This document shows, one piece after another, positions 21,036 through 32,332 of a stretch of DNA of 64,000 nt (position 1 is the first letter of the stretch; each line of letters opens with the position of its first letter). The position numbers were made by a program, and so were the translations under genes. The notes below the pieces were generated by a model. That model did not search any database. It was given only the letters and a program-made list of their open reading frames with translations, and had not been told where the DNA came from. The stretch is from Globisporangium splendens (taxonomy: Eukaryota; Oomycota; Peronosporomycetes; Pythiales; Pythiaceae): the NCBI GenBank assembly GCA_006386115.1, contig VFIW01000005.1:310001-374000 (forward strand), in the 5' to 3' direction.

Positions 21036-24000
21036 CTATGGCGCGCGCTTGTCATCCCGCTTTGGCGTCTTGGCTGACGCTTCCACGAGATCTGCATCTG
21101 GCTCGGACGTCAACACCTGAGCTGCCCATGCTTGAATTCTTGGCAGGGCGTACTCATATCCAACGCGGATAATCTCTTCCATTTTGTCGAACTGCAACGT
21201 CCCGTAGTCATTAACAGGAGGGCGAAGATACAAATCGATGCACTCAGCTTTCATCCTATCCTTATGCTGCTCGGAAGACACGTATGCCAGCGCTGCGGAA
21301 ACATCTCCCATCGACGGCACAATGACCGTTTTCGCGAATGGGTTGATCTTGTTCCAGAGCAGCCACCACCCAGAGAGGGAACTTCCGTAGCTAAAGTAAC
21401 CACGTCGCGGCTCGCTTCCGACGTCGACAGCGACGATATACTTGATTCCACCTTCTTCTTTCATCACATCTGCAGGAAGATTGTTCATGTATCCGCCGTC
21501 CAACAGCAACGACCCATCTTCAGAAATCGGAGGTAGATAGCCTTGCAAGCTCATGGACGCACGAACATATTTCCAGACGTGTCCGCTGTGATGCACACTC
21601 ATTCGAGACTTTGCGATATCGGTCGAAACACAGAAGTAATTCAGCATCAAGTCTTCGATCGACAAGTCGTAGAAAAACTCTTGAATACTGCGGTTGAATC
21701 GGCTGCCGTTGAAAAACGAAGAAATGGGCAGCGTCAGGTCCCTCAACTTTTCCATGATGCTGCTCATTGACAGCGACAAAGCGTGGACTTTCGATTCCAC
21801 GAGCGTGAGATCGTGAGGGTGAAGAGCGTAGATTGCTCCGATGAATGCTCCGATGCTTGTCCCTCCAACAACGTCCACGTGAATGCCACATTCTTCAAGT
21901 GCTCGCAGTACACCGATATGAGCAAGTCCTCGAGCACCACCACCACCGAGAACAACTCCAACGGCATTACCCGTAATTCGACGACACAGCCGTAGAAAGT
22001 CTGGCTGATGGGCTTCAAATGGAAACTGCACATTGTGGAAGCTACTGATCCACTCGTATTTCTCCATCGGCAGCAAGAATCGGGGCAAGATCTCGCTGTT
22101 TCGTGAAATCCGCAACTTCTTCTTCAATGCGTTCGTTCTTGAAGCATCATGTGCAGCTAATCGCGCCGCTTCCTCGACAGCAGACAAAGTCCAATCCTTT
22201 TTGCGGATCCGGACCACACTGATCGAGACACTCTTCTTCTCCCAAGCATCTTGTAAGATTGTAGCCATCTCACTCAAGAAAGCGTGTTGTGGATGAGTGT
22301 CGGAGCAAAGAAGAAGAATATGATCAGCTTGCCGAATACACAACTTCGTCCATGGCGTCAACTGAGCATCGGCTTCGTATATCACCAATTCGTTCGAGCT
22401 TTCGATATCTCCAAGCCAAGTGCTCAGATTTGCACGATCTACTCGAGAGTTCGTAATCCACTGGTCCCCCAAATACGCGCTCGCTTTCTGAGACGACACT
22501 ACCTCGGTAGTTGCGATTGTCTTCAAAGAAGCGAGCAAATGAGAACAGAATGTCTCGATCTTTGTCATCTTTGTCAATGAGAGTACCGCGACAGTTCCGA
22601 GAGGCAACGAGCGAGAGGATGCTTGCTCGTGCGAAGCTCCAGCACCTGAGCTGAGGGAGAGTAGATAGTTGTTCCTCTCTTGCCCAATGCTGCTTGGATC
22701 GGCTCTTGTTATATCTGTTCGACGAGTCGTCAAGTGCTGCGCGAGATTGGTTGTAAAGTGAATCAGCACGGTCGGATATTTGCTCACGATAAAGTCAAAC
22801 ACGTTGCGAGACATCTGAGCGATCTGGGAATCACGGATTGCAAACACCGAAGAGTTGCTTCTGCCTGCCGCTAACATGTCCATCGCACCCAAAGTTGCGC
22901 CGCGGACGAGATCACTGGTCGTCTCCACCTCCTTTCCGCGGTGATAATGTACTTGCACAGCCCGCAGTCTCCCACTGATCACTGTAAGCACGGAATTACA
23001 CACGTCTCCTTGATCAAACAAACTCTCTCCTCCGTGAAGATGTAACCAGTCGAACGAGCTGTCGGTGATGCACACAAGCTCCGAATATTGCTCAACCAAA
23101 TGCCGCGCACAGCATACTGCTACGGAGTGTATCTGAAGCAAGCTGGAAAACAGGGCGTCAGGAATCCGTACAAGAACGGTGTCTTCTTTACAAACAACTC
23201 GAGTTGAAGAGTGATGTCCCACGAAGCACGCTGCCAGCCCAATTTCGCATCCCTTTGTTGCTGTGTACATATCGACAAATTGATTGTTCTGTGTCTGAAC
23301 TTGCACGGTTGCTGACCCTTCGACAACGACATACACCCCAGACGTCTTCACATTTGAAGCAGCGATGGTTTGATCTTTCTCTCGTGGGATCATTTCCGCG
23401 CAGTCTACCAGAGTCAATCGCAATTCCTGGTCGTACAACCCAATCGATTCTGCCACACTCTCTACGCACTCTCGCTTTGTATCAGAGCTCACACTTTCGC
23501 TCATCAACAGTGGATGCACCAGTGGTGTTGCTTTGACAATCTTTGCATACAACCCGAAGTGATGCATCAACGATTTTGCCGTGATTTTCTCTACTTGGCT
23601 GAAAGCTGCTTGTGCAAGACGGAAAAAACTGTCGGGGTGCGCTTGAGTCACCTTTTGAATCGCTTGCGTTGGAATCCGGAAAACAGTTGTGTCATCTTTG
23701 TCAGATACGGCCGATAGGTTTCCGCATATTTTGTGGCTTTGTCTCGAGCGCTCGCCATTTGGTGCACCATTGATGAGCGCCGTCAAAAGCGACAACGATG
23801 ACATCAGTGAGTCTCCTCGTCTAACGATCTTCTTAAAACGCTGATCGTCTTTATCACCATGAATTGTCAATGAAGCTTCGCCAGAAGCTACCAGCATAAT
23901 CGATCCGTCATGTGCACCCTTCGCGAATATTTCTTGCCCTTTGGAAAAGGTCAGGATCTCCAAGTCACTACAATGATATACACCATGAGCAAGACTGCAC

Positions 24001-24595
24001 ACTGTGATTTCCAGCATTATAAACGCAAAAACATACCGCGTCAGTGGCTCGACAAAGTCTCCTTTTAAAAACGAAAACACCTAAAGGCGCCACAAAAGTT
24101 AGCCAAATGTTGCAATCGACGAATGTGCACATTTCACCAGCGCACCTTAGAAAGCGTATCATAGATCAACTTCAAATCGTCAGGTCTGCATTTCTTCCGC
24201 AATTGCAGCGGAAACACAATGCAGTCTTGCTTATCAAGCAACGCATTCTCTTCTATACGATCTCTCTCGAGCGCCAACAGATCCGCGAACGATTTCGAAC
24301 GGCGTTGGCGCTTCGACGTCGGCGATGTCGGTAGCTGCGAATGTTTCGACAGCGGTGGAAGCTTCCGCGGCCGCACTTGCCGCGACGCAATCCATACAAA
24401 GAGCACAGTGATCGCACCAACGAGGGCCGTGAACACTGCGATACCGCCCACCAAATAATGCCGGTGCTGCGGGTCGATCCACGGGGCGACGTTCGCGACC
24501 ACCGCGTCCAACGTGGAGATGGAGGCCGACGCCGACGACGAGAGCTCGTTCACGAAGCGCACCACGTACCGCTCGACGCGCTGAATCGCCTCCAT
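21036..24595 (-). CDS. Neuropathy target esterase-like patatin phospholipase with cNMP-binding domains
   Basis: Spliced on the minus strand: 24595-24146, 24080-24037, 23967-21036 (introns of 65 and 69 nt), 1141 residues. A membrane helix near residue 75 (VGGIAVFTALVGAI) is followed by three cyclic-nucleotide-binding-like domains and a C-terminal patatin domain: oxyanion loop GGGGARG, nucleophile in GTSIG (about residue 868) and the dyad aspartate in DGGYMNN (about 988). This is the architecture of NTE/PNPLA6-7 and yeast Nte1, ER-anchored lysophospholipases that deacylate (lyso)phosphatidylcholine. The exon 1 frame is open up to 24778; I chose the ATG at 24595 because it begins just before the conserved-looking hydrophobic region. 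The 69-nt intron is a multiple of three and has no stop, so retention would still give a full protein. Confidence 0.88.
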
Positions 24596-24778
24596 GCTGA
24601 CGATGATGGAGGAGGAAGCGGAAACGACACCAATTGACTTCACTGCTGCGGCGAGAAAACGAAAATGCGGAATTGACTTCCTGGCTTCTTCAACCTTTCG
24701 GTTGCTGTGGCCATCATTCTGGTTCGGAAGGGAGAAAGATCTGAACGCATGCGATTCGATACATTTTTGCGACGCCAA

Positions 24779-25506
24779 AATTGCGGATCAATTTGTGGTC
24801 AGATCTCGAAATAGCAGAATCAAATAAAGGCTGCAAGTACTTTTTTCTGAATCTATAACATGGTTTTTGAAATGACTTTATCTTGTCTTGAAGTAGGAAC
24901 GCGACGATGCAGCGAAATTTTGATAGAAACCTTGTTGGCAGGAATGGAACCCATAAATGCCGATATGTCGCACGCACTGCGCAGCGTCTAAACTCGACAT
25001 GCTTTCCGAGCTCTGACGCACCAAGTGAACTGTGCAATTATGCGCACAACGTTGCGTGGTTTGACTGAGCCAGTCGTGGAAAATCAGAGTCTGATTGTAG
25101 GTCATTGTCGCCATCAAATGGACGCCCGACATCAACTCTACTCGGTGCTCGCATGCATGGAGAAGTCAGGAGCTCTATTGCTGGTGTCCTACCGGACCGA
25201 AGATGCCATGAGCACTTCCACAAGCTCCGAGTTTAGATTGAGGCTGCGTGCGGTTTCCTCAAGCACCATCCAAAAGCATTTTTCTGGAGCCATCTTGAGA
25301 CCCATATTTCTAGACTTGATCTACAGTTTCATCCATATTTAGCGTCTTTTGTTTACGATCATAGTCCGTAAGTAAAGAACCGTATAATTACCAAGTTAAC
25401 CTTCAAAAATACGAATATGATGAAATTAGTCGATTGAGTGGCTGGGTGGAGCAATGTGGTTGGGCACGAAAACGCCTGCACCAGTTCCTCCACATCCACG
25501 AGCGCA
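24779..25506. other. Intergenic region between divergent genes
   Basis: No supported gene. A few short open frames on both strands around 24880-25340 lack recognisable domains; they could be remnants of a gene, but I cannot show it. Confidence 0.4.
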
Positions 25507-26286
25507 ATGGCGGCGTCCGTCGACAGCAGCAGCAACGCCACTGGCAGTGCCGAGCGCGCCAAGATCGTTGCGCGCTACGACAAATTGCTGCAAGCGCTGG
25601 GCGAGGACCCTTTCCAGCCGGCGTCGGTGTTCCAGCGTACGGAAGACGTGTCCAAAGCCATCGACGAGGTGCAAGCAGCCGACGAGCGCAAGCAACTGTT
25701 GGCGGCGGCCGCACAAAAGAGTCTGCGGTGCGCGGAGCTGATTGAGCAAGCGCTGGACGCGTCTGCGAAGCTCAACCGCGTCCAGCAGAAGATCACACAG
25801 GCACACAAGGGCCACAACGATGGCGATGGCGAGAGCAGCGGCGATGATGACGACGAGGATGTTGACATGGACGAAGACGACGAGAGCGAACAGACCGCGC
25901 TGCTGCTCGAAGACCTTGTTGCGGTCGGTGACGAGATGCAGGACATTAGCAAGAAGTATGCACACCTCGGTGCCGCTAGCAAGACTGTGCGTGCAAGTCG
26001 CGAGCTGCTGTCGATTGCGGACCAGAACCTGCAGGAATCGATGGACGCGCTGACGACGACCGGGTACGGCAACAGCAGCGCGCGTGTCCAAGAAGAGTTC
26101 CGCGATCTGTACATGGAGGAATTCACGACGGCGTTTGGCGACGATCTGGACCAATTCCGTCAGGAAGAGCGCTTTGAAAGCAAGGACGTGACGTATTTAA
26201 TTTCCTGTATCCACGCCGGCGGCGACATCTTCTCGCCCTTGCAGAAAAAGCTCTTCGTCGAGTCAGTCAACGCCAACAAATCCTAG
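25507..26286 (+). CDS. Rsa3-like ribosome assembly protein
   Basis: 259 residues from the first in-frame ATG; the open frame upstream lacks an ATG. The N-terminal half is helical and Ala/Gln-rich, followed by an acidic run (DDDDEDVDMDEDDE). The C-terminal 60 residues contain FRDLYMEEFTTAFGDDLDQF, then a short helix and FSPLQKKLFVESV, which resembles the Rsa3 domain found in fungal 60S pre-ribosome assembly factors and related eukaryotic proteins. The role would be nucleolar, in large-subunit maturation. The match is by pattern memory, so the family name is tentative; that the gene is real is well supported by frame length and composition. Confidence 0.72.
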   Translation: MAASVDSSSNATGSAERAKIVARYDKLLQALGEDPFQPASVFQRTEDVSKAIDEVQAADERKQLLAAAAQKSLRCAELIEQALDASAKLNRVQQKITQAHKGHNDGDGESSGDDDDEDVDMDEDDESEQTALLLEDLVAVGDEMQDISKKYAHLGAASKTVRASRELLSIADQNLQESMDALTTTGYGNSSARVQEEFRDLYMEEFTTAFGDDLDQFRQEERFESKDVTYLISCIHAGGDIFSPLQKKLFVESVNANKS

Positions 26287-26569
26287 AAAACGCAAAACAA
26301 TAGAGACGTAATCGAAGAAGTCTTAGAAACCCACTGCTGTTCCCAATACAATGCTCACATCTATTCATATTCATATGCACACCATGGTGACCCAACCTGC
26401 TCACAAAATCCAAACGACTATCCCCTATCTATTGCTCGGTTGTGTGTGGGATATGTTTATCCCTGCACAAATTGGTTCACCACACGTCTCGTCCTGCCGT
26501 TTGCTTGTGCCAACGTTTTCCCTGGATGTCTGTGGTCCGCATGCAAACGAGCAAGAATCAAATCAGGCA

Positions 26570-28051
26570 TTACGCGCGTTGCTTCTTCGTACCTTTGACG
26601 ATCGCCGTATCAGCGCGGGCTTTGCCGACCACACGGTAATACGACTCCAACGGACGCTCCTGACGTTTTCTAATCTGCAAACTCTTCGCCTTCTGGCCAC
26701 GCGTGCGGCCGCTGTTCACTTCGTTCCCAAAGAATGATTCAATCCACGCAAGCGTGCCATCGCGACCCCTGTTGAGCACATCAAACCCTTCGCGGAACAG
26801 CGGGTCGATGTGCAGCAAGCCATCTTCGTCCTTCTTCGCCTTGGTACTGGTAGCTGTCTTGCTGGATTTCACATCCTCCTTACCGTTTGGAGTCACCTGA
26901 GGCGTGTTCACGGATCCTGGTGCCCGGCGGTAAAAATAACACAAGTGACCCTCATTAGATCCCGCCATCGCCGTCGAGACACGCCCCATGAGCTCCACAT
27001 TGAAGCCGTACATCTCGATCACTTTGCGTGGCGCGTGGAAACTCACAAAGTACCCCGCCGTACTGCGGTTGAAGATGACGGCGAGCTCATCCATCACGTT
27101 CGGCGGGAAGCCAACGTCGAAGCTATAAATATGGGAGAACGGGTTCAGCGTCTTCGCATCCGTAATGTCTCCCGCAGAGAACATCGTTCGATTCCGCTTG
27201 TTCTTGTTCGCGTCAAGCTTGAGCACGCTCTTGAGGTTGTGCAGCGACAAATGCCAGCGTAGCTCTTCGAGTTCAATCCCGTACGAGACTTCGACACCAG
27301 GATCAATCGCGACGTGGAAGTTTGGTTTCCCCAAGCCCGAGCCAACATCCAGGAACAAACTGGACTCCGAGAGTTCACAGTACTCCTTCATGAAGTCGAC
27401 GATGCGCTGGAACGACGACTGCGTGATCTCTCCGTAGATGGCGCCACCAGCAGCATTGCCGCCAAGAGCACCAGTCTGCTTGCGGATCGCCTTGTACACC
27501 TCGGTGACTTCCAATTCAACGAATCGTTTCGCGACATCCTTCTCACGAACGACATCAAGCGGGATCGCTTTTCCCGGTGTGCCAATCGACATTCTCGCGC
27601 GTTTCTTGTTCGTGCTCAGAAAGCAGCCCGCGAGCGCCTTCACGGTGCTCGTGCCGATGCTCTTGCGCTTGCGCTTGTTCGGACCCGTCGATCCCGCGGT
27701 GCCCGTACTGCTGATGCTTCCTAGACTGTTGCGGCGGTTCCTGTTGCTGGTGTCGATCCCAGCAGCGTGGAGCTCATTGTCGATCGCAGTGGCCAGCGAT
27801 GTACCTAAGATGCTATTATTACGCGCGTCCCCTGCCCCTTGTGGTTCCTTGCGCTTACTGCGGCGCACAGGCGTGCAGTAGAGAGCGTCGCTAGCGCTGG
27901 GACTGATGCTGCTGGGGGTCGCCGTCGCCGCTTCCGTGTGTTTCTTGAGAGAGCCCGCCATCGGCATGTCTGCGCCAAAGTGCAGCCTTGTGTTGTTACG
28001 TATCGCGATAGCCGGAAACACCAATAATGAAGGTCTTTGAGTTCTCCTCAT
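26570..28051 (-). CDS. DOT1-like SAM-dependent methyltransferase
   Basis: 493 residues from ATG 28051. The N-terminal 200 residues are basic and low-complexity with lysine/arginine clusters, as expected for nuclear and DNA-binding regions. The catalytic part has the class I SAM fold with motif I as FLDVGSGLGKPNFHVA, an upstream YGEI (the DOT1 D1-loop signature), an acidic strand end GIELEE, and the post-motif segment DVGFPPNV. DOT1 enzymes methylate histone H3 Lys79 in nucleosomes without a SET domain. The C-terminal basic tail (about 420-493) could help bind nucleosomes. Intronless. It is convergent with the Rsa3-like gene and divergent from the F-box gene at 28539. Oomycetes often carry several DOT1-like paralogues, so exact substrate is not certain. 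Confidence 0.83.
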   Translation of the reverse strand: MRRTQRPSLLVFPAIAIRNNTRLHFGADMPMAGSLKKHTEAATATPSSISPSASDALYCTPVRRSKRKEPQGAGDARNNSILGTSLATAIDNELHAAGIDTSNRNRRNSLGSISSTGTAGSTGPNKRKRKSIGTSTVKALAGCFLSTNKKRARMSIGTPGKAIPLDVVREKDVAKRFVELEVTEVYKAIRKQTGALGGNAAGGAIYGEITQSSFQRIVDFMKEYCELSESSLFLDVGSGLGKPNFHVAIDPGVEVSYGIELEELRWHLSLHNLKSVLKLDANKNKRNRTMFSAGDITDAKTLNPFSHIYSFDVGFPPNVMDELAVIFNRSTAGYFVSFHAPRKVIEMYGFNVELMGRVSTAMAGSNEGHLCYFYRRAPGSVNTPQVTPNGKEDVKSSKTATSTKAKKDEDGLLHIDPLFREGFDVLNRGRDGTLAWIESFFGNEVNSGRTRGQKAKSLQIRKRQERPLESYYRVVGKARADTAIVKGTKKQRA

Positions 28052-28538
28052 TTGTGTCGAGGAGGAGGTACTGGACTCGCTTAAGTTCGCTTCGGATCTC
28101 ACAGAAGTTCAAAAATCCGAATTTTTCCAGAGTTCATTGCACCTACTTTTGATACAAAATTGTCATCTCCTACCTTGTCTGACACTACATTCTACCCTAT
28201 TTTACTGATTGGCTCACATATGGGTACGGGTTTACATAAATGGGTTTGTCTGACACCCGACCCACAAAACTCCTCTCACTGTCAAATTTGGGTTCTCACC
28301 CATCCGAAAATAGGTGGAAAGCACCCGAAATACGGTGTTTCGTGATGGGAGAAAGCCCAAATTACGCATTCTGAACTGCCGCCACACTCGTGCATCATCT
28401 ATCATCCCATTGAAGTTCCCTGCTGTTTCGCCTCCTTCGTCAAACGACGACGACGACGCGAACGCAACCAGCGGCTTCCGCCCCGAGACCTTCTGCTGCT
28501 TATCCACCTCCGCCATTCTCTGATTCCCAGCGCACACG
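28052..28538. other. Divergent promoter region between the DOT1-like and F-box genes
   Basis: No gene. Shared upstream region of two divergently transcribed genes. Contains near-repeats around ACCCGA/CACCCG at 28250-28330 and is otherwise unremarkable. Confidence 0.4.
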
Positions 28539-29129
28539 ATGGACTTTTCGCTGCCGCTCGAAGCGCATGGCGCGACACACAATCGCGCTCCGTCGTCGTC
28601 GTCGTCGTCGTCCCCCACGTCGACGGCGCTGATCGTGCACCCGCTGTCGTTGTTCAACACGGTGCGGTCGCCGACCTACGGCCAGGACCTGCTGGTCAAG
28701 TACAACCTGCAGCTGCAGGAGATGCAGCAGCTCTACGAGCAGCAGCAGCAGCGCGCGATGGATGTTGATGTGAAGCCCCGTCGCCGCGCGTGTCTGCTGG
28801 AGTTCACGTGCGACGAGAACGTGCGCTCGATCCTCGGGTATTTAGATGGCGCGTCGCTCGCGGCTGCGCAGCGCGTGAACCGCTACTTTCATCAGCTGAG
28901 TGGGGACGACATGTATTGGTATAATTTATGCAAGACCGAGTGGGCAATCGCGCCTGAGCAGCTCCAGACGCGGCCGGCGTCGTACCAGGCGCTCTACAAG
29001 TTTGCGTGTCAGTCGCTCAAGAAGATGATCCGCGAGTTCTTCGAGGAGCAGTGCCTCTCGTCCATGCAAAAGTCACTCCGCATCCCGCGCGACACGGCGC
29101 TCATGATCGCGCGGCGATCGGTTTTCTAG
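28539..29129 (+). CDS. F-box-like protein
   Basis: 196 residues, intronless. N-terminus is low-complexity with a serine run encoded by a TCG repeat, then a glutamine-rich helix (encoded partly by CAG repeats). From about residue 95 there is an F-box-like helix set: NVRSILGYLDGASLAAAQRVNRYF followed by W and C (MYWYNLCKTEW). No LRR, WD or Kelch repeats follow; the C-terminal 60 residues are helical. F-box proteins usually link substrates to Skp1-Cullin ubiquitin ligases, and the short C-terminus gives no hint of substrate. The start is the only ATG preceding the serine run. Confidence 0.68.
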   Translation: MDFSLPLEAHGATHNRAPSSSSSSSPTSTALIVHPLSLFNTVRSPTYGQDLLVKYNLQLQEMQQLYEQQQQRAMDVDVKPRRRACLLEFTCDENVRSILGYLDGASLAAAQRVNRYFHQLSGDDMYWYNLCKTEWAIAPEQLQTRPASYQALYKFACQSLKKMIREFFEEQCLSSMQKSLRIPRDTALMIARRSVF

Positions 29130-29311
29130 AGACGTGATGCACAAAATGCCCACATGGTGGTGGCATCACAAAGAGACCCAGAAAAAGCGTAGCGCTCCCA
29201 TTGAAGGGAAAGCACGCTCTGGACTCGACATGAAGTAAAGAAACTGAATGAGAATGTCTCTTTTACACCTTTTTATTGTCTAGTTGGTTGGTGATATTAT
29301 GACATAGCAAT

Positions 29312-32070
29312 TTATTCACTATAAAGGTCGATTTGGCTGAACGAGTCGTCAAATTCATCGTCTGGATGGACAACATACGACTGCAGCACGCCTGAAGTGA
29401 GTAACTTGCGCGCAATGGCCTTGAAATCGCCTTCTTGTGCTGCTGAGAGACGCATTTTCTTCAATCGGTTGACGCACACTGTTTCCGCCTTCGGTGCTGG
29501 TCGAACGTCACAATTGTTACTGCTGGTCGCAGCTGCCGGGGCTGAGTAGACTCGCTGCAACTTTCTCACTGGTGAGTCAGGCGATTTGTCCCGAGCCACT
29601 GAATTTGTGCTGTGCTGTAGACATTTGAGGCTGCTGCTGCCTGCCGTGGCTTGCTTTTGGTCGGTTTCGGACACACTCTGCTTCTCAGTGGGCTGAGGAG
29701 ATACCACCGTCGTCTTTTGCTCGCTCGTCGCTCCTTGGATCGCGGTCTGGAGTCTCACGTACAGCGCTGTTACGTACTTTACAACCTCTTGTTCGCTTCC
29801 AAATGACTCGAGAGTAGGATGAGACTGCTTCTTTTGGTCACCAAGTCGTAGCCCTGCCGCCTGATCGACGAGCGCGCACAGTATCACATAGGATGCCACT
29901 TGCGTTGGCTGGCTAAGTGTAGAGGGTCCAGGTGTCTTGAGTGACGCAAGCTGCTGTTCGAGCGCAAGAATGCGAGTTTGGTAGTCCCGCTACAGACATT
30001 AGACGCACGCTCAATTAGTTCACTTGCACGCGAAAATGGTAGAGAGTGGAATTACGCAACACAAATCTGGGTACATACGCGCAATTGAGCTTCTCGCTCT
30101 TCGTAAGTCGTCTTCATCTCGCGAAACACTTGCTCCAGCAGCGAATCTTTCCGCTCTTTCGCTGCTGCCTTCGAACGAGGGCTCTGCAGCTCCACGCGAC
30201 GGCACTGAGGCGCGAACTTCAGAGTTGGCAGCGTCTCTGTGAGGTTGGCAAGCTGGTCGTCAATCGTGGCGATCAGAAGCAGTCGGCCATTCCCTGTCAT
30301 CAGCCTCGATTGCAACAATTTCGTGAGTTGCGAGTCTCGAAAGCGAATGTGTTTTCGAGCATTGTGCTGCTACCCCTGAGGTCGCGAGTGTGCTGCTTTA
30401 TAGAACTTTGAGCTTTGGAAAGCAGCACCTGAAGTCGTAGTAGCCAATGAGGAAAAGCTTCGTCGTGACGACTTTGGCTGCGCGAGAGCAGCGATGACAC
30501 TCCCGAGCGCACTCAACGAGCGATTGATGAACTTTGCCTCCCGGATGCGTAGCTCTTGTCGCCTTCGGGTCGTATTGAGAAAGTGCAGCGTCTCATCGAC
30601 ACGCTCTGAGCCCGCTAGGTCCACGAACGAGACCGTGTACGCTTCATTGTCTTCGCCATTGTCGACTTCCCCACCACCATGACTGCTGCTGGTGCTACTG
30701 CTGCTACTGCTACTCGCATATCCATCCTCAGTGGTGTCGTCTTCTCGCTTTCTTCGCTGCGATCGTTTGAGCGAAATAGTGAGCAACGTGTGGCTACGAG
30801 ACGAAGTCTTGTTCCGTGCGGTCGATGCAAGGATACGATTCCGCGTCGCGGTCTCCAATAAAATCTGGACGTCCTCCATGGTCGTCACCTCGTACTCGCG
30901 GAGCCCCTCGACGTAGAATGCCTGGTTTTGCCGTTGCCGCACTTGGAGATCTGCGCCTTGCAGTTTGCTTTTGTGAGTCTGCCCTCTCGACGTGAAAGCT
31001 GAGCCGTCCACGGGGAACACGAGCAGATCCTGGATGGTCTCGAGGTAAATCTGAAGATACGACATGGAGACAACCAGGACTTCGTCGTGCATGGTGGGTA
31101 GCTCTTGTCCTCTTCCGCCAGTGCTACGGCTCTTGTACGTCTCTGCGTAATCGAGAATCTGCTGCATGGCTCGAGGGATGATGCCTCGCTGCCTCTCATC
31201 CTGGAAATTGCTGAGCATGCCCATCATGTACGTCTTGCCTGTCCCCGTTTGGCCATACGCGACGATCGTCGCATGCATCGGTGGACGGCACTGTTCGTGT
31301 GCGCGAAGCACATGCGCGATCTGGTCCTGCACACTGCCTCCGTAGACTTCCTGCTGTTTCTTCCAGGGTGGAAACACGTGATCGAACTCAAATCGGCGCT
31401 TGACGCCACCTCCCTGGGTATGAGCCTGGATATGGATCACAGGTTTCTCGTTCTGCCTTCTGTTCGTTTTCTGGTGGTTTCTCGCACGATGATGATCGGA
31501 AGCGTACTCGATCGCGCTGTCAGTGGCTTGGTATGCTGCATCGTCTAGGTCGCTGTCACTGGATGACGACGAACTGAGCTCGTCGTCGTCCGAGTCGTAC
31601 AATTTGCGATGGCTCGAGAGCCAGTCGCTTTGCGTTCGCCGGATCCCCGACGCGGCCACTGCTCTTCGCTCATGACGCCGTCGCTTCCGCGGTCGACACC
31701 GAATGACAACTTGGATCATGCGCTCGTCTTCGAGATCAGGCAAAACAGGAAGCGACGGCTCATGCTGATGCGTGATGACTGGATTCAAAGGAGCTGAGCT
31801 TTTGGAAACTCGTTCATAAACTTCCGAGGTCTCTTGCTCTCGCCTATTTGCTGATTTTGAGTGGTGTTTGGGATCTACCGCCTTGGAATTTGTACGCCGT
31901 ACTTTAGCACCATGTCGCCTCTCAGAGCGCCGTGGTTGACGATATGAACCCGATTCGCTTGAATCGTCGTCGTCCTCCACATCATAGTCACCACCTACTG
32001 ACGGAGCACGCAGCGCCTTTGCTGATGGCTGGCTGAGCTTCTGCTGCGGCACCCTGAGCGTGAATGACAC
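29312..32070 (-). CDS. Kinesin motor protein, interrupted by an in-frame TAG
   Basis: Minus strand, two long exons: about 32070-30079 and 29989-29312, with an 89-nt intron (GTATGT...TCTAAT...TGTAG). The N-terminus is unresolved: the frame has no ATG at its start, so an upstream exon is probably missing from my model. Motor motifs: strand VVIRCRP, P-loop GQTGTGKTYMM, switch I SSRSHTLL, switch II VDLAGSERVDE, INRSLSALGSVIAAL, then HIRFRDSQLTKLLQ. A TAG at 30372-30370 falls in frame between the last two, after an unusually long loop; the frame is the same on both sides. The first motor strand and FEFDHVF are separated by an acidic/serine insertion of about 75 residues. After the motor there is a short coiled coil (EQVFREMKTTYEERE) and a tail with no known domain. 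Subfamily not assigned. Confidence 0.75.
30370..30372 (-). other. In-frame premature TAG inside the kinesin motor domain
   Basis: Codons read GGG TAG CAG CAC AAT GCT CGA. Frame is unchanged on both sides. I tested GT/AG pairs around it; none gives an intron divisible by three without deleting the conserved VIAALAQ segment. A single C-to-T change from CAG would explain it. Confidence 0.85.
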
Positions 32071-32332
32071 TTCTCGCTTGCGTTTGCAGCAATAGCGCTG
32101 GAATCGGAAAAGCCGCGTCTGTTTCAGTCTCTTTGCGTCTTCTCGTCAGCAAAATTCTACACGCATGTACATATAGAAAAAAGGGGGAAATCATGTTTAC
32201 CTTGCTTACAACTATGCAACTCCTCCCATGCAAGTGTCAAATATGAGTATATAAACGCGTGTTTTTCGTGTGTTGTGACCTGCAGAATGGCGCAGCGAAT
32301 GTGTTGGCGATAATGCTCGTTTTCTGTTTGTC

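Noticed and set aside
30370..30480. An intron covering the kinesin TAG
   Set aside because: No GT-AG combination around the site is divisible by three unless the conserved VIAALAQ segment is removed.
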